Origin: Gaiellasilicea sp963811885
GTDB taxonomy: Bacteria; Actinomycetota; Thermoleophilia; Gaiellales; Gaiellaceae
DNA: 64,000 bases
Assembly: GCA_963811885.1 (NCBI GenBank)
Contig: CAWETB010000004.1
Coordinates: 11,789 to 75,788 of the forward strand
Direction of reading: 5' to 3'
A program made the position numbers and the translations under genes. Positions 1 through 10,158 of this stretch are shown here, piece after piece. How positions within the stretch are numbered: position 1 is the stretch's first letter; the number at the start of each line of letters is the position of its first letter. The notes below the pieces were generated by a model. It made no database searches and was not told the DNA's origin. It worked only from the letters and a program-made list of their open reading frames with translations.

Positions 1-316
1 TGGCCGGCCGCGATCGCGGAGCGGACGTGGTCCTCGGCCGCCTCGTCCTCCCAGCGGCGGCGGTAGTCGGACGACTCGGCTGCGTCAGCGCGGTGGTAGA
101 TCCCGTCGTGCTCGGACGAGCTCCTGTGTGCGAAGCCGCTCCAGGCTTCCGAGCGTGCTCAACGCCAAGGGAGTCCTGCGAATTAGGCGGCGTGACTTCG
201 TCCATGCGCGGTTGCTTACGTTTCGTGATTGGTCTGATTCATGCACAGAAAAGCGCCAGCGGCGCTCGTGCAAGCCTACTCGGCAGGCGCAAGACGTCGG
301 CTCAGGCTAGGATCGC
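1..316. other. Window edge, no gene resolved
   Basis: No complete gene is recognised here. On the minus strand the first 120 bases encode a plausible charged stretch (reading HDGIYHRADAAE and then YRRRWEDEAAEDHVRSAI) that runs off the left edge. Its upstream continuation lies in another frame (reading LGSLERLRTQELVRAR). This could be the broken 5' part of a gene transcribed leftwards, but the family cannot be named. A start codon and ribosome site could not be fixed. Confidence 0.25.
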
Positions 317-1869
317 GTGCCGTGTCGCAAGAGCCACTGGCCAGCGGGACTGCGAGACGGGAGGGGCGGCCGTCGCCCGGATGGCTTGCTCGGCCGGGAC
401 TCGTGCGTTGCGGCAGGTGTTGTACTCGCGATCGCCTCACTCCATTTGTGGATCGATCCGTCGAATCCACCGGGCTTCCATCGGGACGAGGCTTCCATTG
501 CCTACAACGCCTCGACGATCTCAACGTCGCTGCGGGATGAGCACGGTGGTCTTCTGCCGCTGTACATCGAGTCGTTCGGGGACTACAAGAGCCCCGTCTT
601 CGTATACGCGCTCGCCGGCCTGTTCCGGCTGACAGGCCCGAGCTCGGAAGTCGCTCGAGGTCTTGGACGCGGTCGGCGTCTCTTGTGGCAGTCCTGCTGC
701 TCGGCCTCTCGCGATACCGGCGAACGCGGGACATCCGCGTGGCGGCCGCGGTGGTTGCGCTTGGAGGGTTGTCGCCCATGGCTCTTTGAACTGGGCCGGG
801 TTGCGGTCGAGGTGACATTGGAGCCGCTCGTCATGGTTGTCCTGCTGCTCGTGCTGGAAGACGCGTCGCGCAGGAACCGCTGGGGCGTGGTGCATGGTGT
901 CGCCGCAGGTGCCGTGCTCGCGTCTCTTGGCGTACACATACGCAGGAGCACGACTGCTCGCCCGCTCCTCGCAGCGTCGCTCGTCGTGTTCGCGCGACGC
1001 GGAGCGGCTGCGATGGCTCGCCGCGGCTTGGGCGACGTTCGTCATCGTGCTGATCCCCTTGATCGCCTATGCGTTCCGTCATCCGGGCGCGCTCAGCGCA
1101 CGGTTCAATCACACGACATTCGTCAAGGACGGCATGTCGAGCTGGGAGGTGGTGCGGACGTTTGTCGGCAACTACGCGACCGACATCAGCCTGTGGTCGT
1201 ACGTCACCGGGGGAGATCCGAAGCCGCACATCCACATTGCGGGGACGGGAATGCTGCTGGCCGCGGGTGTAGTCCTCGCTGCGGCAGGTGCGGTGCTCTG
1301 GGTGCGAGCCGTCACGGGAAGACCGGTGGGCCGCGTTCGTCCTTCTCGCGACAGTCCTCGCTCCGATCCCGGCGGCGCTGACGGCCGACCGGATGAACGG
1401 CTACCGGCTCGCGCTCCTCCCGATCATGCTCGTGGTTCTGGCGATCCCGGCTCTCGCAGCGCTCGTGCAGTGGGCGGCTCGTGATCGTCGAGGGCTCGTC
1501 GTGGTCGGCATGCTCACGGCCGTCGCACTGGTGCAGTTCGCGGGCTTCCTCTCGACGTATCGCGAGAAGGGAGGGTTGGCTCGCGCGGAGCTCTACGAAG
1601 CCGGGGTTACCGGATCTGCTCGCAGCAGGCGTTCGCGAACGGTGCTGTCTGTGTACATGGACATCGACGATCCGCGAGCGCACGCTCACGCGCGCTGGTA
1701 CGCCGCGACCCACGAGATCTCCCAGGACCGGGTTGTCGTCCTGTCGGACGGCGGTGTGCCGCCGGACGGCTCGATCGTCTTCGGCCGGGCACAGGCGTGC
1801 GACTTCGAGTGCACTGAGTTCGCACGCTCGGATACGTACTGGCTGGCTAGGGCGCGGGTGCCGAGCTAA
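317..1869 (+). CDS. GT39-like membrane glycosyltransferase, frameshifted
   Basis: Probable polyprenyl-phosphate-sugar-dependent integral membrane glycosyltransferase of the ArnT/PMT (GT39) type. The N-terminal part has a first membrane segment and then GFHRDEASIAYNA, the acidic DE motif placed as in GT39 enzymes, followed by FGDYKSPVFVYALAGLF. Later hydrophobic segments (ATFVIVLIPLIAYAF, MLLAAGVVLAAAGAVL, LALLPIMLVVLAIPALAAL) and a soluble C-terminus ending DTYWLARARVPS lie in other frames. At least five shifts (about 660, 780, 930, 1010 and 1310) break the gene. Start taken as GTG at 317. It overlaps the convergent dehydratase gene by 23 bases. The acceptor and sugar are unknown; the context indicates surface polysaccharide. 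Confidence 0.6.
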
Positions 1870-3004
1870 CCCGCGCCGCGACCGGGTCGAGCCAGTCGAC
1901 GCGTCCGATCCAGCGGTCGCGGTGCTCGGCGTACCACTGGATCGTCCGCAGGACGCCTTCCTCCCACGACACCTTCGGCTCCCAGCCGGTCTCGCGGTTC
2001 AGCTTCTCGTAGCCGACGCGGAGCGCCATCACGTCCGTGACGCCGGGCCGCAGGCGGCCCTCGTCGATGACGATGTGGCGGTCGTCGGGCCAGAAGCCGT
2101 GCTCGACGCCGGTGCGCAGGATCAGATCGGCCCAGTCGGCCATCGAGATGTTCGAGCCCTGGCCGTAGACGTAGACGTCGCCCGGGACGCCCTTCGCGGC
2201 GACGGTGAGGTGGCCGCGGACGCCGTCGGTGCAGAAGCAGAAGTCGCGCAGCGGCTCGAGCGCGCCGAGCTCGATCCCGGGCCGTGTGAGCGCCTGGGTG
2301 ATGATCGTGCCGGTCACGTAGCGCGGGTTCTGGCGCGGCCCGTAGTTGTTGAACATCCGCGTGACGACGCCGGGGACGCCGAACGCGTCGTGGTAGTTCA
2401 TCGTCAGGAAGTCGGCGGCGACCTTCGCGGTCGCGTAGATCGACTTCGGGTTGATCGGCGAGCGCTCGTGCAGGATCAGCCCGCCCGCGTCGTCGAAGTC
2501 GTGGTGGTGCGCGACGTTCTCGCGCACATTGCCGTACTCCTCCGAGGTGCCGGCCGTGTCGAACTTCTCCAGCTCGAGCCCCCAGTCGACGACGGACTGG
2601 AGCAGGTTCAGCGTCCCGATCGTGTTCGCCATCATCGTCTCGTACGGCCGGTGCCACGACTCGCCGACGTGGGCCTGGGCGCCGAGGTGGAAGACGTACG
2701 GCTTGTCCGAGACCGTGTCGCGCAGCTCCTTGATCAGGTAGTCGATCGACGTCTTGTCGGTCAGGTCGGCGAACTTCACCTTCAGCCGGTTGCGCAGGTG
2801 CGAGATGTTGTTGAGCGCGCCGCTCGAGGTCGCGCGCACGAAGGCGTGGACGTCGGCGCCGATCTCGACGAGCGCGTCCGTCAGGTGCGAGCCCATGAAG
2901 CCGTCGGCGCCCGTGACCAGCACGGTGCGCCCGGCGTAGGCGTCGCCGAACTCGCGACGGAGGTCGGCGAGGGCGTTCTCGGTCCAGATCGGGTCGGTGC
3001 TCAT
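1847..3004 (-). CDS. GDP-mannose 4,6-dehydratase-like NAD-dependent epimerase/dehydratase
   Basis: Cytoplasmic extended short-chain dehydrogenase acting on a nucleotide-diphosphate sugar for the surrounding polysaccharide locus. The 385-aa product has the Rossmann motif TGADGFMGSH near residues 33-42, a TSEEYG segment equivalent to the Ser/Thr-Glu catalytic region, the YATAK form of YxxxK, and the MFNNYGPRQNPRYV segment typical of GDP-mannose dehydratase and related enzymes. The length suits the family. The start is ATG at 3004; longer in-frame starts upstream would run into the divergent flippase gene, whose GTG is at 3024. The substrate (GDP-mannose or another NDP-hexose) cannot be fixed from sequence alone. 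Confidence 0.85.
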   Translation of the reverse strand: MSTDPIWTENALADLRREFGDAYAGRTVLVTGADGFMGSHLTDALVEIGADVHAFVRATSSGALNNISHLRNRLKVKFADLTDKTSIDYLIKELRDTVSDKPYVFHLGAQAHVGESWHRPYETMMANTIGTLNLLQSVVDWGLELEKFDTAGTSEEYGNVRENVAHHHDFDDAGGLILHERSPINPKSIYATAKVAADFLTMNYHDAFGVPGVVTRMFNNYGPRQNPRYVTGTIITQALTRPGIELGALEPLRDFCFCTDGVRGHLTVAAKGVPGDVYVYGQGSNISMADWADLILRTGVEHGFWPDDRHIVIDEGRLRPGVTDVMALRVGYEKLNRETGWEPKVSWEEGVLRTIQWYAEHRDRWIGRVDWLDPVAARVSSAPAP

Positions 3005-3023
3005 ACGGAATACGCTTGCGCGC

Positions 3024-4503
3024 GTGGCCAAGCCTAGCGCCCGGGCACCCCGGAGCATCCTCTCCAGCGGTCTTCTGACTGCGCTCTCGCTGGCCGTCGT
3101 CACCGGCCTCTCGGCCGCGGTCGGTGTCGTGATCGCGCGGGAGTTCGGCCGCGGTGTCGAGACCGACGGGTTCTTCGCCGCCTACAGCGTCTTCCTCGTC
3201 TTCGTCCTCGCCGCCAGCGCGGTGCAGGGTCGCGGTGCTGCCGAGTCTCGCGCGCGCCCGCGCCGCCGGCACGTTCGGGAGCGTCCTCTCCTCGTACGCG
3301 CTGGCGCTCGCGCTCGTCGCGGTGCCTGCGATCGCGCTCGGCGTCCTGGCGAACGACTGGACCGCGGAGCAGCTCGCCGGCGGACTGCCGCCGATTGCGC
3401 AGGAGACGGCCGCGGACGCACTCGTGTTCCTCGTCCCCGCGGCGATCGCGCACCTCTACGCGGCGCTCGCGGCGAGCGGGCTCGCTGCGTTCGACAGCTA
3501 CGGCACCGCGGCCGCCGGCTACGCGCTCGGGAGCATCCTCGGGCTGGCCGTGATCCTCTGGCGGGTCGACGAGGACGGGATCGTCGCGTGCGCCTGGGGG
3601 CCGCTCGTGAACGGGGTCGTGACGCTCTCGGTGCCGCTGATCGGGCTGGCGCTGCGCGCCGATTGGGGACGCCGCGTCGCGGTCGACATCGGTGCCCGCT
3701 TTGCCGAGTTGGCGCGCGCTACGGCGCTGCCGATCGTGCTCCAGGCGTTCTTCGTCGTCTGCCTCCGCTTCGTCAGCGGCCTCGGGACGGGCTCGGTGAC
3801 GAGCTTCACCTACGCGTACTTCGTCGCGGCGGCGCTCGTCGCGGTGACGGCGTCCTCGCTCGGCCTGGTCTCGAGCGTGCCGCTCACGCGCGCCTCGCTC
3901 TCGGACGAGCGCGCGTCGCGCCACGTCGTCAGCACGTCGCTGGTCTCGTTCGCGGCCGTCGCGGCTGCGGCAGGCGTCTTCGCCCTCGTCGGCGAGCGCA
4001 TCGTCCACGCGGCGCTCGGATCGCATTACGAAGGCGCCGCCGGTGACGAGATCGGCCGCCTGATCGTGCTGCTCGGCCCGTGGATGGCGGTGTCGATCGG
4101 CGTCACGATCACGTTCCCGATGCTCTTCGTCGCGAACAAGGCCCGGCGCCTGCCGCTGCTCGCGATCGGCGCGCTGCTTCTCGACGTCGTGCTGACGTGG
4201 ACCGCAGTCGACGCGTTCGAGCTGGACGGCGCGGCCCTGGCGCTGACGGTCTCGACGCTCGTCGTGCTCGCCGTCCTGCTCGTGCTGCTCTCGCCGCGCG
4301 TGCTGGCCGAGAGCGGCCGGCGGCTCGCACTGGGCGCGGCGGCGATCGGCGCGCTCGCGCTCGTCTCCTTCGCCGTGCCCGCCCGGGTGCTGCCGGACAC
4401 GGCGGCGGCCGTCGTCGGCGTCGCGGCCTTCGCGGCGCTGCTCGTCGCCGTCCGCGACCGCGGCCTGCAGCAGGCGTGGAGCTACCTGAGAACGCTGGAC
4501 TAG
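3024..4503 (+). CDS. MurJ/Wzx-like lipid-linked oligosaccharide flippase, one frameshift
   Basis: Multi-pass membrane protein of the MOP exporter superfamily (MviN/MurJ or Wzx type), expected to move undecaprenyl-linked saccharides across the membrane. The N-terminus contains a first helix (SLAVVTGLSAAVGVVIAREFG) and then TDGFFAAYSVFLVFVL, close to the REFGxGxxxDAFFxA pattern of MurJ. About a dozen further hydrophobic segments follow. One extra base near 3230-3240 splits the reading frame. The total span fits about 493 residues. It starts 20 bases from the divergent dehydratase start, and a methyltransferase follows 10 bases downstream. A role in capsule-like polysaccharide rather than peptidoglycan is inferred from context. 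Confidence 0.75.
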
Positions 4504-4512
4504 ACTCCCCGC

Positions 4513-5247
4513 GTGCTGCGCGACCTCGTGAAGCGGGCGCTCGGCGCCGCAGGGCGGACGGGGGTCGGCAAGAACCTCGTCAACGCCGCCGTCCAGGCGG
4601 ATCCCGGCCTGAAGCGATACCCGAGCGTGGAACGGTGGCCGGAGTCGCTCGACGGCTTCGAGGATCTCGCCTTCCTCTTCTCCTCGAACCAGCTCAGCCA
4701 CGGGATCGCGTCGCTCCAGCTCGACGAGGCGGCGCTGCTCTACCGGCTCGCGAAGCACGCGGCTCCGGGCGCAGCGATCGCCGAGATCGGCCGCTTCAAG
4801 GGCGGCACGACGCTGATGCTCGCGAGCGCGCTCCCCGACGGTGCGGAGCTCTGGTCGTACGACCTCCACGTCGCGCTCCGCGCCGACATGAGCGGGCCGC
4901 GGCTGGACGCGGAGCTGCGCACGGCGCTCGATCGCTACGGCCTCTCGGACCGCGTCCACCTCGTCGTCGGCGACTCCCGGACCGCCGAGCCGCCGCCGCG
5001 TCCGTGCGCGCTCGTCTTCGTCGACGGCGACCACACCTACGAGGGCGCGCGCGCCGACTACGAGCGCTGGCGCGAGCTGGTCGCGCCGGGCGGCGACATC
5101 CTCTTCCACGATGCCGTCGACGTCGGCGGCTACGGGAACCACTACCCGGGGATCGCGCGGCTGGTGGGGGAGATCGAACGCGACGACGCCGGCCTCGAGC
5201 GGCAGCCGAACGCCGGCTCGATCGCACACTTCACGCGCCGCCCGTGA
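4513..5247 (+). CDS. Class I SAM-dependent methyltransferase (Methyltransf_24-like)
   Basis: 244-aa soluble methyltransferase. The SAM site is visible as AAIAEIGRFKGGTTLMLASAL (glycine-rich motif I, about residues 90-110), an acidic SYDLH after strand 2, VVGDS after strand 3 and ALVFVDGDHTYEGARADYERW as motif IV and following. The C-terminal LVAPGGDILFHD closes the fold. This pattern is typical of methyltransferases in glycan loci that modify sugars. The GTG start is preceded by only nine bases after the flippase stop, and its TGA overlaps the ATG of the next glycosyltransferase, so the three are probably one transcript. The acceptor is not known. Confidence 0.8.
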   Translation: MLRDLVKRALGAAGRTGVGKNLVNAAVQADPGLKRYPSVERWPESLDGFEDLAFLFSSNQLSHGIASLQLDEAALLYRLAKHAAPGAAIAEIGRFKGGTTLMLASALPDGAELWSYDLHVALRADMSGPRLDAELRTALDRYGLSDRVHLVVGDSRTAEPPPRPCALVFVDGDHTYEGARADYERWRELVAPGGDILFHDAVDVGGYGNHYPGIARLVGEIERDDAGLERQPNAGSIAHFTRRP

Positions 5248-6107
5248 TGCGGCTCGTCGCGGTCGTCCTCTCGTACAACGGGCGCGACGACACACTGGCG
5301 GCGCTCGAGTCGCTGCGGGGGATCGAGACGGTCGTGGTCGACAACGGCTCGGCCGACGGCTCGGCGGCTGCGGTCGCGGAGCGCTTCCCCGAGGTCGAGC
5401 TCGTCCGTGCGGGCGTCAACCTCGGCTTCGCGGGCGGCAACAACGTCGGGATCAGGCGTGCGCTCGACCGGGGCGCCGAGTGGGTCCTGCTGCGTGAACA
5501 ACGACGCGCTGGTCGAGCCGGGCCTCGTCGAGGCGCTGAGCGCGGCGGCGGCGGCGCGGCCCGATGCGGGCGTGCTCGCGTGCAAGGTGCTCTTCGCCGA
5601 CTCCGACCGGCTCTGGTACGCGGGCGCCGGCTTCGACCCGATCCTCGGGCGCAGCCGGCACGAGGGCTTCGGCGAGCCCGATGCGCCCGGCGCCCTGGCG
5701 GACACGCGCCGCGCGACCGGCGCCGCGATGGCCGTCTCGCGCGCGGCGATCGAGGCCGCCGGCCTCCTCGACGAGGAGCTCTTCCTCTACGCCGAGGATC
5801 TCGAGTGGAGCCTGCGCATCGCCGAGGCCGGCTTCGCCGTCGTCTACGTGCCCGGAGGCGACAGTGCGGCACCGCGTCTCCGCGGCCGACGGGCGGCGCC
5901 GGCTCGCCGACGACGAGCTACTACGAGACGCGCAACATGCTCGCGGTCGTCGAGCGCTACCGGCCGCTGCCGCGCGGCCTGACGGGGCTCCGCCGCGGGC
6001 TCGTCGTCGCGCCACGGGTGCTGCTCGCGGCGCGACGGCCGGCCTCGGCCCAGGCGGCGCTGCGGGGCTGGCGGGACTATCGCCGCGGCCGGATGGGCCG
6101 TCGCTAG
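5247..6107 (+). CDS. GT2 family glycosyltransferase (rhamnosyltransferase-like), frameshifted
   Basis: GT-A fold glycosyltransferase using a nucleotide-sugar donor. It reads VAVVLSYNGRDDTLAALESL, VVVDNGSADGS (nucleotide-binding DNGS) and NLGFAGGNNVGIRRAL. After a shift near 5493 it reads NNDALVEPGLVEAL (the DxD-like NND), RRATGAAMAVSRAA and LFLYAEDLEWSLRIAEAGF, where ED is the likely base and W the conserved aromatic. A second shift near 5870 returns to the first frame for the C-terminus (YYETRNMLAVVERYRPLPRG). The two shifts compensate, so the total length (287 codons) is that of a normal GT2. It overlaps the upstream methyltransferase stop. Confidence 0.8.
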   Translation: MRLVAVVLSYNGRDDTLAALESLRGIETVVVDNGSADGSAAAVAERFPEVELVRAGVNLGFAGGNNVGIRRALDRGAEWVLLREQRRAGRAGPRRGAERGGGGAARCGRARVQGALRRLRPALVRGRRLRPDPRAQPARGLRRARCARRPGGHAPRDRRRDGRLARGDRGRRPPRRGALPLRRGSRVEPAHRRGRLRRRLRARRRQCGTASPRPTGGAGSPTTSYYETRNMLAVVERYRPLPRGLTGLRRGLVVAPRVLLAARRPASAQAALRGWRDYRRGRMGRR

Positions 6108-6117
6108 CCTCTCCGCC

Positions 6118-7663
6118 GTGGCGAACGAGCGCAGCAGCTTCTACCGCCGAGTCCTCGAGCAGCTGCTCGACGAGGGGGTGATCGGGCGCGACATGAGCGT
6201 GCTGGTCGTCGCCGGCGGACCCGCCGACCGCGACGCCTTCCGCGAGCTCGGCTTCGCGCAGGTGACGATCTCGAACGTCGACGAGAAGGTGGCCGCCGAG
6301 GAGCTCGAGCCGTACGACTGGAGCTTTCAGGACGCCGAGGCCCTCACCTATCCGGACGGGAGCTTCGATCTGACCGTCGTCTCGGCGGGGCTCCACCATT
6401 GCCGGTCGCCGCACCGTGCGCTGCTCGAGCTGTACCGCGTCGCGCGCGTCGCCGCGATCGCGCTCGAGAGCCGGGACAGCGCCCTGATGCGCGTCGCGGT
6501 CAAGCTCGGCGCCGTCGACGAGTACGAGCTCGCGGCCGTCGCGGCCCACGGCCTCCGCTCCGGCGGCGTCGCGAACACGAGCACGCCGAACTACGTCTAC
6601 CGCTGGTCGGAGCGCGAGGTCGAGAAGACGGTTGCGTCGTTCGCGCCGCACGCCCGCCACCGGATCCACTTCTTCCGCGAGTTCGAGCTCCCGGAGGCGC
6701 TCGTCGAGATCGACCGCGGCGCCCGCGCCGGCGTCCTGCGCCTCGCCCGGCCGGTCGTGACGGGCATCACGCACGTCCTGCCGCGGCAGGCGAACCTGTT
6801 CGCGTTCGCGATCGAGAAGCCGCGGCTCCCGGACGACCTCCAGCCCTGGATGCGCGCCGACGGTGGCGAGCTCCAGCCCGATCCCGAGGTGGTCGGCCGC
6901 CGGTACGGAGACGGCGCGACGAGCCTCGACCGCCACCAGCAGGACTGGGACCGCCTCGCCGAGGTCGATGCGCTCTGGGCCGTGCTGACCCGGCCGGGGC
7001 GGAAGGGCGGGCGCTGGAACGTGGATGAGTTCTTCGCAACCGGCGAGGCGGAGATCGCGCATGTCTTCGACCGTCGCCGACTCGCTCGACCGGCCGGCTC
7101 GCCGCGGGCGAGCGCTCGACTTCGGCTCCGGGGTCGGCCGGCTGACACGCGCGCTCTGCACCCGCTTCGAGCACGCGATCGGCGTCGACATCTCCGCGGC
7201 GATGGTCGAGCAGGCGCAGCGCCTGAACGCGGGCTTCGACGGCTGCGAGTTCCGCGTCAACGCCGCCTCCGACCTCGGGCAGCTGGAGACGGGGTCGTTC
7301 GACTTCGTCTACTCGAGCATCGCGCTGCAGCACATTCCGACGGAGGCCGAGATCGAGCGGTACGTGACCGAGTTCCTCCGCGTCGTCCGCGGCGACGGCC
7401 TCGTCGTCTTCGGGATCCCGTACCACATCCCGTCGCTCTGGTCGTTCCAGCCGCGCCGCCGCGTCTATGCGCTCCTGCGGCGGCTCGGCGTCTCGGAGCA
7501 GTGGATGCTGAGAAAGACGCCGCTGACGCCGATGCGGATGACGACCGTGCCCGAGGCGGAGGTGCGCCGTCTGCTCGAGCGCGAAGGCGCCACCGTGCTG
7601 CACACCGAGCCGATCGACGAGGGCCCGATCAGAGCCCTGCGCTACTACGTCAGCCCGGCGTAG
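6118..7663 (+). CDS. Tandem two-domain SAM methyltransferase, one frameshift
   Basis: Two class I methyltransferase modules appear consecutively without an intervening stop. Module 1 (about residues 1-240) has SVLVVAGGPADRDAFRELGF, then SFQDAEALTYPDGSFDLTVVSAGLHH, a Methyltransf_11 pattern. Module 2 begins around HQQDWDRLAEVDALWAVL and contains RALDFGSGVGRLTRAL, IGVDISAAMVEQAQ and GSFDFVYSSIALQHIP. A one-base shift near 7075 separates FATGEAEIAHVFDR from VADSLDRPARRG. The linker itself (residues about 240-275) is in one frame, so the fusion is not created by that shift. The gene sits 10 bases after the GT2 stop and overlaps the convergent GT4 by 19 bases. Substrates are unknown; sugar methylation is inferred. 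Confidence 0.7.
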
Positions 7664-8701
7664 ATCGCCTCGTGCCGGCGGGCCGTCTCCGCCCAGGTGA
7701 AGCGCCGCGCCTGCTCGGGGCCGGCGGCGGCAAAGCGCTGCGGCGCGTCGAGCACGCCCGACACCACCGCCGCGATGTCCTCGACGTCCTCGGGATCGAA
7801 CAGCGCCGCAGCCTCACCGGCGACCTCGGCGATCGCCGGGATGTTCGAGGCGGCGACTGGCGCGCCGGACGCCATCGCCTCGAGCGGCGGCTGGCCGAAG
7901 CCCTCGTAGAGGCTCGGGAAGACGAGGCAGGCGGTGCGCCGGTAGAGCGAGGCGAGCTCCTCGCCCGGAACGAGACCGCGTACGTCGACGCCCGGCGGGA
8001 CGGCTCGGCCCTCGTGCCCGCCGCCCGTGAGCACGAGCGTGAGCTCCGGCCGCTCCTCCCGCAGCAGCGCGAACGCCTCGAAGAGGCGAGCGTGGTTCTT
8101 GTGCGGCCACGGCCGGGCCGGATAGAGCAGGAACGGCTCGCGCTCTTCGCTCCCGGGCCGGAAGCGCTCGTGGTCGACCCCCCAGGGGATCGCGTGCACG
8201 TGCTCCGGCGCCAGCCCCAGCAGCTCGATCGCGCGGCGGCGGACGAACTGGCTCGGGACGATCACGGCATCCGCGGTGCGGGCCGACCGCTCGTGCGTGC
8301 GCGCCCGCCACAGCCGCTCGGCGCGGGAGAAGAGCTCGGGATGGTCGAGGTGCTGGAGGTCGTGCACGGTCACGACGGTCGGCACGTCGAGCGGCCGGCA
8401 GCGCGATCGTGAGCGGGTAGTGGACGAGATCGAGGCCTGCGAGCCGTTCGCGCAGCTTGCCCGGGCGAATCGTCGCGAGCGTCATCGCGACCAGGCGCTC
8501 CCGGATGCTGCGCGCGTCCCGATACTCCGGCACGGGCGTCTCCGGGAGCCCCTCGCCTGCGCCGGGCGCCGCCGGCGGTGTGAAGGCGACGTAGTCGAGC
8601 GTCCCCACCTCGGCCAGGCCGCGGGCAAGCCCGCGCGCGGATGTCTCGGCGCCGCCGACCTCGCCGGGGACGAGCGTGAGGAGGCTGAGCCCGACCCGCA
8701 T
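7645..8701 (-). CDS. GT4 family glycosyltransferase, one frameshift
   Basis: GT-B fold retaining glycosyltransferase. The N-terminal acceptor domain starts MRVGLSLLTLVPGEVGGAETSARGLARGLAE, with the glycine-rich loop of the family, and continues to GLDLVHYPLTIALP. A shift near 8390 then leads into VVTVHDLQHLDHPELF, a segment typical of mannosyltransferase-type GT4 enzymes. The donor domain has LLYPARPWPHKNHARLFEAF and FPSLYEGFGQPPLEAMASGAPVAAS, the E-x7-E nucleotide-sugar motif. It is the only glycosyltransferase between 4 and 17 kb on the minus strand. The ATG at 8701 faces the start of the next plus-strand operon at 8741. Confidence 0.8.
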
Positions 8702-8740
8702 CCGGGGGAGCGTATCCCGCCCTCCCGGTACAATCGTCCG

Positions 8741-9136
8741 ATGCCCGACGGCTCCCCGGAAAATGGCGATCTTGCAGGGATTTCTTCAACCCCGGAGACC
8801 GACCTGACGGCACTCTTCGAGCAGCTGAAGCAGGAGGTGCGGCGCTCCGGCGCGGCACCCGGCGACGCGGCCGGCGGCGCCGACGACCGCAGCGCGGCGC
8901 GCGCCGAGGCCGAGCGGCTCTGGCCGGTGTCGGCCGACCGGAACCTGCGCCTGCGCCCCGGCGTCCGCGGCGGGCTCGGGACGCCCGCAAAGGCTGTGCT
9001 CCGCAAGCTGATGCGCTGGTACGTCGAGCCGCTCGCGTACGACCAGCGCTCCTTCAACGCGGCCGCGCTGCGGCTGATCGACGACCTCGAGGCGCGCGTC
9101 GCCGCGCTCGAGGCCGAGTTGAAGCAGCGCTCATGA
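8741..9136 (+). CDS. Small hypothetical protein with C-terminal coiled coil
   Basis: 131-aa protein of unknown function opening the large plus-strand glycosyltransferase operon. The first 55 residues are polar. The centre reads RLWPVSADRNLRLRPGVRGG and LRKLMRWYVEPLAYDQRSFN, and the end LIDDLEARVAALEAELKQRS is a heptad-like coiled coil. Segments of this kind occur as N-terminal extensions of methyltransferases in related polysaccharide loci (from memory), so it may be a stand-alone scaffold or partner. Its TGA overlaps the ATG of the next GT4 gene (ATGA), which indicates translational coupling. Start is ATG at 8741. Confidence 0.7.
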   Translation: MPDGSPENGDLAGISSTPETDLTALFEQLKQEVRRSGAAPGDAAGGADDRSAARAEAERLWPVSADRNLRLRPGVRGGLGTPAKAVLRKLMRWYVEPLAYDQRSFNAAALRLIDDLEARVAALEAELKQRS

Positions 9137-10158
9137 GGATCGCGGTCTGTGCGCCGCAGGTTCCGTTCGTTCGAGGCGGGGCCGAGATCATGGCGGACAC
9201 GCTCGTCGCCGAGCTCCGCGCCCGCGACCACGAGGCCGAGCTCGTCACCATTCCGTTCAAGTGGTATCCGGGGACGCGCGTGCTCGACCAGGCGTTCCTC
9301 TGGCGCCTGCTCGACCTGACCGAGTCCGACGGGCAGCCGATCGACCTCGTGCTCGCGACGAAGTTCCCCTCGTACGTCGTCCGGCATCCGAACAAGCGCG
9401 TGTGGGTGCTGCACCAGTTCCGCCAGGCGTACGAGCTCGACCGAACCGATCTGGGCCAGTTCTCCGAAGAACCCCACGACCGGGCGTTGCGGCGCTCGGT
9501 CCAAACCCTGGACCGGGTTGCGCTCGGCGAGGCGAAGCGGCTCTTCGCCACCTCGCGCAACGTCGCCGAGCGGATCGAGCGCTCCACCGGTCTCGCGGCC
9601 GAGGTGCTGCCGCACCCGCCGCAGGAGCTGCCCTACCGCAACGACGGCTACGGCGACTTCGTCCTCTCGGTCGGCCGGCTCGACCGGGCGAAGCGGAACG
9701 ACCTCCTGCTCGAGGCGGCGGCGCTCGACCCCGGCCTGCGCGTCGTGATCGCAGGCGAAGGCCCCGACCGCGACCGGCTCGAGGCGCTCGCCGCCGAGCG
9801 CGGCCTGAACGGGCGCGCCGAGTTCCCCGGCCGCGTCGACGAGGCCGAGCTCGCCTCCCTCTACGCCAACTGCCTGGCCGTCTACTACGCGCCGGTCGAC
9901 GAGGACTTCGGGATGGTCCCCTACGAGGCGTTCCTGTCCGAGAAGCCGGTGCTGACGACGACGGATGCCGGCGGCCCGCTCGAGGTGGTCACGGATGGCC
10001 GCACCGGCTACGTGACCTCGCCCGATCCGGCCGAGCTCGCCCGCGCCGCGGGACGCCTGCGCGAGCGCCCGGACGAGGCGGAGGCGTACGGGCGTGCGGG
10101 CAAGGAGCTCGCCTCCCGGGTCACGTGGGACGCCTGCATCGAGACACTGCTCTCGTGA
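9133..10158 (+). CDS. GT4 family glycosyltransferase
   Basis: Intact 341-aa GT-B glycosyltransferase. The N-terminus RIAVCAPQVPFVRGGAEIMADTLVAELRARDHE carries the GGAE loop. WVLHQFRQAYEL follows in the acceptor domain. The donor domain has FVLSVGRLDRAKRNDLLLEAA, VIAGEGPDRDRLEALA and APVDEDFGMVPYEAFLSEKPVLTT, the E-x7-E donor motif in a less usual form. It overlaps both neighbours through ATGA and GTGA junctions. Probable role: adding one sugar to the lipid-linked polysaccharide at the cytoplasmic face. The sugar is not predictable. Confidence 0.85.
   Translation: MRIAVCAPQVPFVRGGAEIMADTLVAELRARDHEAELVTIPFKWYPGTRVLDQAFLWRLLDLTESDGQPIDLVLATKFPSYVVRHPNKRVWVLHQFRQAYELDRTDLGQFSEEPHDRALRRSVQTLDRVALGEAKRLFATSRNVAERIERSTGLAAEVLPHPPQELPYRNDGYGDFVLSVGRLDRAKRNDLLLEAAALDPGLRVVIAGEGPDRDRLEALAAERGLNGRAEFPGRVDEAELASLYANCLAVYYAPVDEDFGMVPYEAFLSEKPVLTTTDAGGPLEVVTDGRTGYVTSPDPAELARAAGRLRERPDEAEAYGRAGKELASRVTWDACIETLLS

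Noticed and set aside
3100..5295. 731-aa open frame on the minus strand
   Set aside because: It lies across the flippase and methyltransferase genes and shows the low-complexity composition of a shadow frame.
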